The notes beneath the pieces were generated by a model. That model was not told the origin of the DNA, did not search any database, and saw only the letters and a program-made list of their open reading frames with translations. Shown here piece by piece: positions 23,812 through 31,509 of a DNA stretch of 64,000 bases (the first letter of the stretch is position 1; each line of letters starts with the position of its first letter). The position numbers and the translations under genes were made by a program. The stretch is from positions 1 to 64,000 of the forward strand of contig CANRIM010000003.1 of assembly GCA_947630695.1 (NCBI GenBank). Direction: 5' to 3'. The stretch comes from an uncultured Lachnospiraceae bacterium. Lineage in GTDB: Bacteria > Bacillota > Clostridia > Lachnospirales > Lachnospiraceae.

Positions 23812-24468
23812 TCAATTGACTTCCTGTGGGGTATTCTTTTCGCCGGTAACGGAAAACTGTACCCATTCGGCAATGTTTGTGGCGTGATCCCCGATCCGTT
23901 CAAAATATTTCGCTGCCATCAGCAAATCCAGCGCATATTCTCCCTCATTGGGATTCTGCGCAATTAAGGAAATCAGGCTGTTTTTGATTGCAATAAAATA
24001 ATCATCCACAATGTCGTCGGCGGCAATCACCGCTTCGGCAATGGCCGTATCCTGTTTCACATAAGCATCTACACTGTCTGTGACCATTTGCGATGTTTCT
24101 TTGGCCATTTCCCGAATCTGAATATGTTCCGGGAGCGTTCTGCCGTTTAAGAAAGGCAATATTTCCGCGATATCTTCTGCCTGATCTCCGATACGTTCCA
24201 GATCCGTGATCATTTTTAACGCCGCGGATATCTGCCGGAGATCCCCTGCCACCGGCTGCTGCTGTAACAGAAGCCGCAGGCAGACAGATTCGATCTGTCG
24301 TTCCTTTTCATCAATTTCATGATCCAGCGGTGCGATCTTCGCTGCCAGCGCATCATCTTTCTGGATCAGCGCGGACGCTGCCAGCGAAATCACTTCTTCG
24401 CACAGCGCACCCATCCGGATCAATTCCTGATGCAGCGTGTTCAGCTGCTCGTCAAATCGTGTTCTCAT
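23812..24468 (-). CDS. phoU: Phosphate transport regulator PhoU
   Basis: The 218-residue protein has the two PhoU helical repeats, each with a metal-binding motif of the form E...D...ERIGD (DLERIGDQAEDI near 90, FERIGDHATNIAEW near 190). It connects the Pst transporter to PhoR signalling. Its ATG overlaps the pstB stop by one base (TAATG). Confidence 0.95.
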   Translation of the reverse strand: MRTRFDEQLNTLHQELIRMGALCEEVISLAASALIQKDDALAAKIAPLDHEIDEKERQIESVCLRLLLQQQPVAGDLRQISAALKMITDLERIGDQAEDIAEILPFLNGRTLPEHIQIREMAKETSQMVTDSVDAYVKQDTAIAEAVIAADDIVDDYFIAIKNSLISLIAQNPNEGEYALDLLMAAKYFERIGDHATNIAEWVQFSVTGEKNTPQEVN

Positions 24469-25226
24469 TAACCAAACCTCCCCGTGATATAGTCCTCAGT
24501 GCGCTTGTCCGCCGGTCCCGAAAACAGTTTCTCCGTATCCCCATATTCGATCAGTTCTCCCAAAAGGAAAAATGCCGTTTTATCCGAAATACGTACTGCC
24601 TGCTGCATATTGTGGGTCACAATGACAATGGTATAACTTTTTTTCAGTTCCATGGCCAGATCTTCAATTTTAGAAGTGGAAATCGGATCAAGGGCCGAAG
24701 TGGACTCATCCATCAGAAGGACGTCCGGCTTTACTGCAAGCGCACGGGCGATGCAGAGCCGCTGCTGCTGTCCTCCGGAAAGTCCCAGTGCGTTCTTTTT
24801 CAGCCGGTCCTTGACCTCATCCCATATAGCAGCATCCCGCAAAGACTGCTCCACAATCTCGTCCAGCTTTGCCTTTGCGCGGACTCCGTGGGTACGCGGC
24901 CCATAAGCCACATTGTCATAAATGGACATGGGAAACGGGTTGGGTTTCTGAAATACCATGCCGATATTCTTGCGAAGTGCCGTCACATCCCGATCGGGAG
25001 CATAAATTTCTTCTCCCCGATAGGCCAGAGAGCCGGTAACCCGCACGCCTTCGATCAAATCGTTCATTCGATTGATTGTCCTGAGAAACGTAGACTTCCC
25101 GCAGCCCGAAGGCCCGATCAAAGCCGTAATATTATGTTCGAAAATATCCAGGCAAATATCCTTCAGCGCATGGGTCTCTCCGTAATAAAAATCCAGATTT
25201 CTTGCACAGATAATGGGTTCCGTCAT
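24468..25226 (-). CDS. pstB: Phosphate ABC transporter ATP-binding protein PstB
   Basis: The 252-residue ATPase has Walker [10 protein letters not shown] near residue 38, the Q-loop [13 protein letters not shown], the signature LSGGQQQR and Walker [13 protein letters not shown]. It ends with the family-typical [10 protein letters not shown]. It overlaps the pstA stop by four bases and powers uptake of phosphate through PstCA. Confidence 0.96.
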   Translation of the reverse strand: MTEPIICARNLDFYYGETHALKDICLDIFEHNITALIGPSGCGKSTFLRTINRMNDLIEGVRVTGSLAYRGEEIYAPDRDVTALRKNIGMVFQKPNPFPMSIYDNVAYGPRTHGVRAKAKLDEIVEQSLRDAAIWDEVKDRLKKNALGLSGGQQQRLCIARALAVKPDVLLMDESTSALDPISTSKIEDLAMELKKSYTIVIVTHNMQQAVRISDKTAFFLLGELIEYGDTEKLFSGPADKRTEDYITGRFG

Positions 25227-26071
25227 AGGTCAGCTCCTTTTTTTAGTTTCCTTCCCAGAAAACCTGCAGAAAAATTAATGATCACCGTAAGAACCAGCAG
25301 AATGGTGGCAATGGAAAAAGCAACGGCAAAATCCGCGTTTTCCTTTGCGTAATGATACAGGGCAACGGTAAGTGTGGCCCCTGATGCACTTGCCAGCCGG
25401 TCAGGTGAAAAACTTTGCATGGCCATGCTCATTCCGGCGGTATACATCAGCACCGCACTTTCTCCAATCACACGGCCCACGGCAAGGATACATCCGGTAA
25501 CAATTCCATCAACGGAAGAAGGCAGCACCACCGTGCGGATCATGTGCCATTTTCCGCTTCCAAGGCCAAGCGCGCCTTCACGATAGGAAACCGGCACCGT
25601 TTTCAGGCTTTCCTGCGTGGATCTTAAAATGGTCGGCAAAATCATAATCACTAGTGTCAGCGCCCCGGCCAGCAGCGTTTTTTGCAGCTTCAGTGCCGTG
25701 CAGAAGACAATGACGCCGATCAGCGCGTAAATAATGGAGGGAATCCCTGCCAGCGTTTCAGATGCAAATTCAATGGCAGCCACAAACCGCTTGTTTTGCG
25801 CATATTCTGTCAGATAAATGGCTGCGCCCACGCCCAGCGGAAGAACGACGATCAAGGAAACTACAATCACAAAAACCGTATTTTTGATGGCCGGTAAAAT
25901 ACCCACGGTGCCGTTTATAACGCTCTCGGCAGTGGACAGGAACCGCCAGCTGATACCGCCGATTCCCCGGAACAGGATATATCCGATGAGAAGCAGAAGC
26001 AGAACGACTGTACTCCCTGCGCATCCATACAGAAGAACCCGACCTGTCACTTCATATAATCTTCGTCTCAT
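25223..26071 (-). CDS. pstA: Phosphate ABC transporter permease PstA
   Basis: The 282-residue permease has six hydrophobic helices and the permease EAA-type loop ([16 protein letters not shown], near residue 175) that contacts PstB. The family-typical [11 protein letters not shown] segment is present. It lies directly after pstC and overlaps pstB. Confidence 0.95.
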   Translation of the reverse strand: MRRRLYEVTGRVLLYGCAGSTVVLLLLLIGYILFRGIGGISWRFLSTAESVINGTVGILPAIKNTVFVIVVSLIVVLPLGVGAAIYLTEYAQNKRFVAAIEFASETLAGIPSIIYALIGVIVFCTALKLQKTLLAGALTLVIMILPTILRSTQESLKTVPVSYREGALGLGSGKWHMIRTVVLPSSVDGIVTGCILAVGRVIGESAVLMYTAGMSMAMQSFSPDRLASASGATLTVALYHYAKENADFAVAFSIATILLVLTVIINFSAGFLGRKLKKGADL

Positions 26072-26072
26072 A

Positions 26073-26945
26073 TCAGCGCTCCTTTCCCCGTTTCAAAACC
26101 AGATTTAACAGGGCATTGATCAGCATGATAAACAGGAACAGCACAAGCCCGATGGAAAACAGCGCCTGCCGCTGTAAGCTCCCATCCTGGGAGTAATTCA
26201 GTTCGATGGAAATGCCGGTGGTGAGAAACCGTACTGATTTCGTAAGGGACGGCATATTTGCCACATTTCCCGCCACCATCATAATTGCCATGGCTTCCCC
26301 GATGGCCCGCCCGATCCCCAGCACCACTGCCGCTGCGATGCCGCTTTTGGCTGCGGGCGCCGAAACCCGAAACCAGGTTTCCAGTTTTGTAGCTCCCAGC
26401 GCCAAGGACGCTTCCTCATATTCCTTCGGTACTGCTTCCATAGCCGTCTCCGAAAGAGATATGATGGAAGGCAGGATCATAATCGCCAGTACAATGATTG
26501 CCGCAAGCAGGCTGTCTCCGGCAGGCAGATGAAGCCATCTGCGAAGCGCCGGAACTAAGACACACATTCCCACGAGGCCATAGATCACGGAAGGGATTCC
26601 CGCCAGCAGGCTCACCGCCGGGCGGATCACGCCTGCCACCTTTGCAGGCGCAGCCTTGGCCAGGAATACTGCCGTAAAAAATCCAATGGGCACACCAATA
26701 ATAATGGCACCGGCAGTTCCGTATATGGATGTAAGAATCAACGGAAGAATCCCATACTGATCCTGTCCTGCTGCCCAGGTCTTTCCGAATAGAAAATGAA
26801 ACAGACCAATTTTATGCATCGCCGGAATCCCTGAAATCACAAGGTAAATGGTGATGAGCAGCACAAATCCCACTGCTGCAAGTCCGCACAGCGTAAACAA
26901 AAGCTGCATTCCCCGTTCTGCCGCTTTCCATTTTTTCTTTTTCAT
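26073..26945 (-). CDS. pstC: Phosphate ABC transporter permease PstC
   Basis: The 290-residue permease starts MKKKKWKAAERGMQLLFTL and has six helices. The EAA loop (YEEASLALGATKLETW) and GIPSVIYGLVGM are the PstC hallmarks. I use the ATG at 26945, which follows the pstS stop as TGATATG. The longer frame reaches back through the end of pstS. There is little Shine-Dalgarno sequence, so translation probably depends on coupling with pstS. Confidence 0.93.
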   Translation of the reverse strand: MKKKKWKAAERGMQLLFTLCGLAAVGFVLLITIYLVISGIPAMHKIGLFHFLFGKTWAAGQDQYGILPLILTSIYGTAGAIIIGVPIGFFTAVFLAKAAPAKVAGVIRPAVSLLAGIPSVIYGLVGMCVLVPALRRWLHLPAGDSLLAAIIVLAIMILPSIISLSETAMEAVPKEYEEASLALGATKLETWFRVSAPAAKSGIAAAVVLGIGRAIGEAMAIMMVAGNVANMPSLTKSVRFLTTGISIELNYSQDGSLQRQALFSIGLVLFLFIMLINALLNLVLKRGKER

Positions 26946-26946
26946 A

Positions 26947-27756
26947 TCAATTCGGATATACCGCGCCTGCCGCGGCAATGGATGCGGCCGCATCTTCACT
27001 CGATGCAAAATCCAGAAATGCCTGTGCAACTTCGGAAAGTTCCGCGCCATCCTTTGTCACCATGACAAACGGACGCTGGATCGTATAACTCCCGTCCTTC
27101 ACGGTGGCTTCACTCGGCGCGACTCCATTCACTTTTACCGCTGAAACACTGCTGTCCACGGCAGAAAGAGACGCATATCCGATGGCATTTTCATTGGATG
27201 CCACATTGCCGATCACATCCCCGGTGGAACCGTATTCATTTGTATAAGTACAGGCGCCTTCCACGCCCACAATTTCCTCAAATGCACTGCGCGTTCCGGA
27301 GCCGTCTTCGCGGCCATATACCGCAATAGGCGCATCTTCGCCGCCAAGCTCGGACCAGTTGGTCACCTTTCCGGTGAAAATGTCCGCGATCTGTTCCGTA
27401 GTCAGATCTGTCGCAGTATTCTTCGGATTTACCACCACTGCAACTCCATCCAGCGCCACCACATGGGCCACGGCGCCCTGTTTGATTTCTTCCGGCTTAA
27501 GTTCACGGCTGGAAAGGCCGATGTCGCAGGTTCCGTCTAAAACACCACTGATGCCGGAGCCGGAACCGGTGCCGGAATAATTAACGGTAATATCCGGTTC
27601 TTTTTCCCGAAACGACTCTGTCAGCGCGCCCATCACATCTGCCATGGAAGTGGAGCCGTCCGTATTCACGGTGCCGCTTTTTTGTTTTCCGGAGCATCCG
27701 GCAAGCATTGACAACATCACAGCGGCAGCTGCCGCAATTACTACGAATTTTTTCAT
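26947..27756 (-). CDS. pstS: Phosphate-binding lipoprotein PstS
   Basis: The 269-residue protein has a lipoprotein signal peptide ending LSMLAGC (Cys near residue 21). The phosphate-binding loops of PstS follow: DGSTSMADV, YSGTGSGSGISG, CDIGLSSRELK and GREDGSGTRSAFEE. Anchored outside the membrane, it delivers phosphate to PstCA. GGAAGGAG precedes the ATG. Upstream is a perfect PhoP-type direct repeat, so the whole pstSCAB-phoU-phoPR block should be induced by phosphate starvation. Confidence 0.95.
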   Translation of the reverse strand: MKKFVVIAAAAAVMLSMLAGCSGKQKSGTVNTDGSTSMADVMGALTESFREKEPDITVNYSGTGSGSGISGVLDGTCDIGLSSRELKPEEIKQGAVAHVVALDGVAVVVNPKNTATDLTTEQIADIFTGKVTNWSELGGEDAPIAVYGREDGSGTRSAFEEIVGVEGACTYTNEYGSTGDVIGNVASNENAIGYASLSAVDSSVSAVKVNGVAPSEATVKDGSYTIQRPFVMVTKDGAELSEVAQAFLDFASSEDAAASIAAAGAVYPN

Positions 27757-27829
27757 TTTACAATTCTCCTTCCTTTTTCGGTTACAATGTCAGGATACCG
27801 CCGAAAGATCAAATCTTCTATCGCGCTTC

Positions 27830-27846
27830 TGTAAAATGAATGTAAA
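27830..27846 (-). promoter_or_regulatory. Pho box (PhoP direct repeat) upstream of pstS
   Basis: On the minus strand TTTACA-TTCAT-TTTACA is an exact pair of PhoP half-sites with 5-base spacing, 11-bp period, about 75-90 bases upstream of the pstS start codon. No strong -10 is visible behind it, as expected for an activator-dependent promoter. Confidence 0.7.
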
Positions 27847-27851
27847 ATCAC

Positions 27852-27879
27852 AAAAAAAGATGGCCAGATGCCATCTTTT
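27852..27879 (-). terminator. Terminator of the two-gene island
   Basis: A 10-bp perfect stem (AAAAGATGGC at 27855-27864 with 27870-27879) has a 5-base loop and is followed by a T-run on the minus strand. It separates the small gene pair from the Pho box. Confidence 0.8.
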
Positions 27880-27887
27880 CTTCGTTG

Positions 27888-28076
27888 TTATTTGATTCTG
27901 AATTTCTCCGCTTCATCATCCGTAAGCGGTCTGCCTAGTTGCCTGTACTTTTCAATCATTTCTCTCCATTCATACTGCTTACCGTCCGGCTCTCCCGTCA
28001 GCCTGCTGTCTTTTGCGTAATAAGAAATATCATGTGTAGAATCCACTTGCTGTCTTTCCATTGTCAACATGGCCAT
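27888..28076 (-). CDS. Small protein of unknown function, partner of the GNAT-like gene
   Basis: The 62-residue, highly charged protein (with a KDSRLTGEPDGKQYEW centre and a LGRPLTDDEAEKFRIK end) has no membrane segment or motif I recognise. The ATG at 28070, two codons in, has a better-placed AGG and may be the true start. It lies 3 bases after the GNAT-like gene and shares its promoter and terminator. A small acidic-basic partner next to an acetyltransferase-like gene is reminiscent of toxin-antitoxin pairs, but this is only a resemblance. AT-rich like its partner. Confidence 0.55.
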   Translation of the reverse strand: MAMLTMERQQVDSTHDISYYAKDSRLTGEPDGKQYEWREMIEKYRQLGRPLTDDEAEKFRIK

Positions 28077-28079
28077 TAC

Positions 28080-28577
28080 CTACTTTCTTATATATTTGTC
28101 TAACAATATCTGTGCAGCTTCTTCAAAAATAACCATTCTTCTCGGTGCAATCTCTACTGCATTTAATTTTTCCATATAGTATTTCACCAAATTGCTTTTA
28201 GAAGTAAATGCCACTACACCATCACATCCAGCATCAAGGCTTACTTGACACGCTATAGCAAACAAGTGTGCACCAACACCTGCATATATACCTTTATGAC
28301 TATAATTATGTGGTGCTGTTTCAACAATCTCCACATCAGCCACACCACCATCAATTTTTAATGATATTCTCCCCTGTACCGTATCATTATCTTTTACGAA
28401 TAGCTCGTATATATGATACCCGTTTTTTCCGGCAATACTCCAGTCAAACTTCCAGCCTTTGTAGTCTTTTGGTCTGATTGGCGTTTCACGCATACGATAT
28501 TCCGTTTCAACTTCTTTTCCAGTTCTTGTATCTATCAGACAGTCCGTAATGCTGTCAATCAAAATGTCAACTTCCAT
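28080..28577 (-). CDS. GNAT-like acetyltransferase domain protein, unknown substrate
   Basis: The 165-residue protein ends in a segment that looks like a GNAT core: GVGAHLFAIACQVSLDAGC (motif A position, about 95-113), then GVVAFTSKSNLVKYYMEKL (motif B). The first 90 residues give beta strands but no clear motif. The usual Q/RxxGxG/A acetyl-CoA loop is only partly recognisable (YAGVGA). A strong promoter lies about 145 bases upstream and a 62-codon gene follows directly. The pair has its own promoter and terminator and is AT-richer than its neighbours, so it looks like an inserted unit. Confidence 0.55.
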   Translation of the reverse strand: MEVDILIDSITDCLIDTRTGKEVETEYRMRETPIRPKDYKGWKFDWSIAGKNGYHIYELFVKDNDTVQGRISLKIDGGVADVEIVETAPHNYSHKGIYAGVGAHLFAIACQVSLDAGCDGVVAFTSKSNLVKYYMEKLNAVEIAPRRMVIFEEAAQILLDKYIRK

Positions 28578-28722
28578 CTTTTTATGTATTCTTGTTCCTT
28601 TTTATTTTATCACATTTCCCCGTAAAACACCACTTAAAATGCGGCTTTCATAAAAAAACTGCCATTGCAAAAATAAATGCTTCTGTTGTTTTGTTCTTTT
28701 ATAGCATGTTTTATGTATAATT

Positions 28723-28752
28723 ATTATGTACCATTTTGTTATCGTTTGTCAA
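28723..28752 (-). promoter_or_regulatory. Promoter of the GNAT-like gene pair
   Basis: On the minus strand a perfect TTGACA (28752-28747) and CATAAT (28728-28723) are 18 bases apart, about 145 bases upstream of the start codon. The leader between is AT-rich without other visible signals. Confidence 0.6.
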
Positions 28753-28821
28753 GTGTATTTTATATATTGGTATTTAAATTTTAGAAAATGCTGTTAAATG
28801 CCGTAAATTACGGTTAGTCAG

Positions 28822-28924
28822 ATTTTGCAAATTACCGATTTTTCAAACGACTTTTTTCGAATTTTGCATTTTTTTCAAACGACTTTTTTCGAATTTTGCA
28901 ACTTTTTCAAGCGACTTTTTCCTG
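28822..28924. repeat. Three tandem repeats of about 32 bp
   Basis: Units beginning ATTTTGCA start at 28823, 28861 and 28893. Each contains TTTTTCAA[A/G]CGACTTTTT. The last two are spaced exactly 32 bp, and the first has a short extra piece (attaccga). The repeats lie between the gene pair promoter and the tsf terminator. There are no variable spacers, so this is not a CRISPR array. Confidence 0.75.
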
Positions 28925-28942
28925 ATAATGCCATTTTTCCAA

Positions 28943-28999
28943 ATAAAAAGGCTCCGAAACTTCCTCTCAGCACACTGCTGATCAGATATTTCGGAGCCT
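28943..28999 (-). terminator. Terminator of rpsB-tsf
   Basis: An 11-bp stem (AGGCTCCGAAA at 28949-28959 with 28989-28999), with an inner CAGCA/TGCTG helix, is followed on the minus strand by TTTTTATTT. It lies about 35 bases past the tsf stop. Confidence 0.85.
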
Positions 29000-29033
29000 G
29001 TCGGGTTTCAAATCAGTTTACATAAAACTTTTG

Positions 29034-29954
29034 TTACATTCCCATCTGTTTTGCAACTTCTTCCGCGAAGTTTTCTTCCTTTTTCTCGATGCCTTCGCCG
29101 GTCTCAAATCTGACGAACTTCTTCACAACGATATCCGTACCGACTTCCTTGGAAACCGATTTGATATACTGACCGACCGTTACGTCGCCGTCTTTGACAT
29201 AAGGCTGATCTAAGAGGCAGATCTCCTTCAGTTCCTTGTTCAGACGACCGATGATCATCTTCTCGATAATATTGTCCGGCTTGTTGGGATTTTCCAGTTT
29301 GGCCTGTGCCAGCAGGATTTCCTTCTCATGGTTCTTGTATTCCTCGGAAACATCCGCTGCGGAAACATACTTGGGAGAAAGGGCTGCAACCTGCATCGCC
29401 ACGTTCACCAGTGCTTCCTTCACCGCATCGTTTACAACTGCAGTGTCTGCCGCAACCAGCACGCCGATTCTGCCGCCGCCATGAATATAGGATACGACAG
29501 CGCCTTCTGTTTCGATCTTTTCAAAACGACGAATAGAAAGGTTCTCGCCGATAACTGCGATCTTCTCCACCAGAGAATCCTTGACGGTTTTGGACGGATC
29601 CGCTTTCCATGCTTCCTGCAGGAAGGCGTCCATATCCGCTGCGGAAGAACCCAGCGCCTGATCCGCAACCTGTGCCACATAAGCGCGGAAATCTTCGTTC
29701 TTCGCAACAAAGTCCGTCTCACTGTTGACTTCTACAATCACGGCTTTCTTATCATTTTCAATCGCAGTCGTAACAATACCTTCTGCTGCGATACGGCCGG
29801 CTTTCTTTTCTGCCTTGGCCTGACCGTTCTTTCTGAGGTATTCCACTGCCTCGTCCATGTTGCCGTTTGTCTCTGATAATGCCTTCTTGCAGTCCATCAT
29901 GCCTGCGCCGGTCATTTCTCTTAATTCTTTTACCATTGAAGCTGTAATCGCCAT
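29034..29954 (-). CDS. tsf: Translation elongation factor Ts
   Basis: The 306-residue protein has the N-terminal UBA-like domain (VKELREMTGAGMMDCKKAL), the TDFVAKN signature (residues near 80) that catalyses nucleotide exchange on EF-Tu, and the dimerisation and C-terminal modules. The ATG at 29954 has GGAGG 10 bases upstream; the start 21 bases before it lies within that site. It follows rpsB by 20 bases. Confidence 0.97.
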   Translation of the reverse strand: MAITASMVKELREMTGAGMMDCKKALSETNGNMDEAVEYLRKNGQAKAEKKAGRIAAEGIVTTAIENDKKAVIVEVNSETDFVAKNEDFRAYVAQVADQALGSSAADMDAFLQEAWKADPSKTVKDSLVEKIAVIGENLSIRRFEKIETEGAVVSYIHGGGRIGVLVAADTAVVNDAVKEALVNVAMQVAALSPKYVSAADVSEEYKNHEKEILLAQAKLENPNKPDNIIEKMIIGRLNKELKEICLLDQPYVKDGDVTVGQYIKSVSKEVGTDIVVKKFVRFETGEGIEKKEENFAEEVAKQMGM

Positions 29955-29974
29955 ATTATTCAAATCCTCCTGCA

Positions 29975-30775
29975 TTATTCTGCTGCTGTCTCAGCCGGTG
30001 CTTCTTCTGCCGGAGCCTCGGCCTCCGCCGGAGCTTCCGCTTCCGTTTCCGTCATTTCTTCCGTCGCTTCGCCTGCGGCGTCCGCCATGACTTCACCCTG
30101 CTTTGCTTCGATGACCGCGTCTGCCATCTTCGATACAATCAGTTTGACTGCACGGATCGCATCGTCGTTTCCGGGGATCACAAAATCCAGTTCCTCCGGA
30201 TCACAGTTGGTATCGGCAATACCGATCAGCGGAATGCCCAGTGTATGCGCTTCCTGTACGCAGATTCTTTCCTTTTTGGGATCTACAACGAAAATCGCAT
30301 CGGGAATCTTCCGCATTTCCTTGATGCCGCCCAAGTTTTTCTCCAGCTTCTCCTGCTCTTTCTTCAGGGCAATGACTTCCTTCTTGGGCAGGACTTCGAA
30401 AGTGCCGTCTTCTTCCATCTTTTCAATGGATTTCAGGCGGGTGATACGGGACTGGATGGTCTTGAAGTTAGTCAGCATACCGCCGAGCCATCTTTCGTTT
30501 ACATAAAACATGCCGCAGCGCTTTGCTTCTGTCATAACCGCATCCTGGGCCTGCTTCTTGGTTCCTACAAAAAGGATCGTACCGCCGTTTGCAACGATAT
30601 CAGCGACTGCGTAATATGCTTCGTTTACCTTGCCTACGGATTTCTGAAGGTCGATGATATAGATACCGTTTCTCTCGGTATAAATATAGGGCGCCATCTT
30701 GGGGTTCCATCTTCTGGTCTGATGTCCGAAATGTACGCCTGCCTCCAACAGCTGCTTCATAGAAATTACATTCAT
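29975..30775 (-). CDS. rpsB: 30S ribosomal protein S2
   Basis: The 266-residue protein begins [20 protein letters not shown] and has the S2 signatures [12 protein letters not shown] and [13 protein letters not shown]. It carries an unusual acidic Ala/Glu-rich tail of about 45 residues (repeats of EAEAPAE type) beyond the folded core, as seen in many Clostridia. The ATG at 30775 has GGAGGG 7-8 bases upstream. The longer upstream frame would read through the leader terminator. Confidence 0.97.
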   Translation of the reverse strand: MNVISMKQLLEAGVHFGHQTRRWNPKMAPYIYTERNGIYIIDLQKSVGKVNEAYYAVADIVANGGTILFVGTKKQAQDAVMTEAKRCGMFYVNERWLGGMLTNFKTIQSRITRLKSIEKMEEDGTFEVLPKKEVIALKKEQEKLEKNLGGIKEMRKIPDAIFVVDPKKERICVQEAHTLGIPLIGIADTNCDPEELDFVIPGNDDAIRAVKLIVSKMADAVIEAKQGEVMADAAGEATEEMTETEAEAPAEAEAPAEEAPAETAAE

Positions 30776-30853
30776 GATTTTCCCTCCATTTGGTTTTTCT
30801 TCCGCATGTTTCCGCTTTCGGATCATCCATGTCTCATCCGTGGAGGTTCGCAC

Positions 30854-30883
30854 AAAAAAACGGCTGATGCAGCGCATCAGCCG
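30854..30883 (-). terminator. Intrinsic terminator inside the rpsB leader
   Basis: A 10-bp perfect GC-rich stem (CGGCTGATGC, 30861-30870 with 30874-30883) with a 3-base loop is followed by seven T on the minus strand. It lies between the predicted promoter at 30953-30981 and the rpsB start. It is therefore either an attenuator of rpsB-tsf or the end of a short leader RNA. Confidence 0.8.
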
Positions 30884-30952
30884 GGCTTTGTCCTGTCCTC
30901 GGTACACAGACACCAACCCGAAAATTCACATGCGTGCTTTTTTAGCCGTTGT

Positions 30953-30981
30953 ATTGTACCACAGAACCAATTCCTATGCAA
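30953..30981 (-). promoter_or_regulatory. Promoter upstream of rpsB
   Basis: On the minus strand TTGCAT (30981-30976) and TACAAT (30958-30953) are 17 bases apart. The predicted leader is about 170 bases long and contains the terminator hairpin. I see no second good promoter between the terminator and rpsB. Confidence 0.65.
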
Positions 30982-31004
30982 GTTTTTTTAATGAAAATCG
31001 AAAG

Positions 31005-31478
31005 TTACTTCGTATTTCCCGTCAGATCACGGATGATCTGGTCGTAGGTATCATTATTCGTAAAATCATAGGTGCCGGGATTAATGGCTTCGTCCGCGCC
31101 TCGGGTTTTGATCACTTCGTTAAACTCTTCCGCATCCCGGATAATCCCGTTGTCTTTCAGCAGTTTCGCCACATCCCAGGCGGACATGCCGTCTTCCACC
31201 TGCAACGTATACTTTACCTCATCCTCGCTGCCGGGTACATTTTCCGCCGGATCCTTCGTTTCACCTGGTGCTGTTTCCCCAGGCGTTTCCGTTACCGGCG
31301 ATTCCGTTTCCTTGTTCTGATTCGGCGCAGCAGATTCCTTCGGTGCTTCTGTCTGCTTTTCCGCAACCTTCGGCTTGTCCTTTTCCACATTCTCGAGAAT
31401 AAAACCGAATGCCGCGAATGCAAGGGCCGCCGCAATAATACCGATTCCGATACTCCTGAGTAATGTCTTCGCTTTCAT
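31005..31478 (-). CDS. Membrane protein with MltG/YceG LysM-like domain
   Basis: The 157-residue protein has an N-terminal transmembrane helix (about 9-28) and a Pro/Glu/Thr-rich linker (about 35-85). A C-terminal domain (YTLQVEDGMSAWDVAKLLKD...) resembles the LysM-like part of the endolytic transglycosylase MltG. The catalytic MltG domain is absent, so it is not a full transglycosylase. It follows the coiled-coil gene by about 30 bases. A cell-wall binding role outside the membrane is likely but inferred. Confidence 0.65.
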   Translation of the reverse strand: MKAKTLLRSIGIGIIAAALAFAAFGFILENVEKDKPKVAEKQTEAPKESAAPNQNKETESPVTETPGETAPGETKDPAENVPGSEDEVKYTLQVEDGMSAWDVAKLLKDNGIIRDAEEFNEVIKTRGADEAINPGTYDFTNNDTYDQIIRDLTGNTK

Positions 31479-31509
31479 CTTTTTGCCTTTCTGTGTGTTT
31501 CAGTGAGGT

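Noticed and set aside
28822..28924. Possible CRISPR array
   Set aside because: The repeats are contiguous with no unique spacers, and there are no cas genes in the window.
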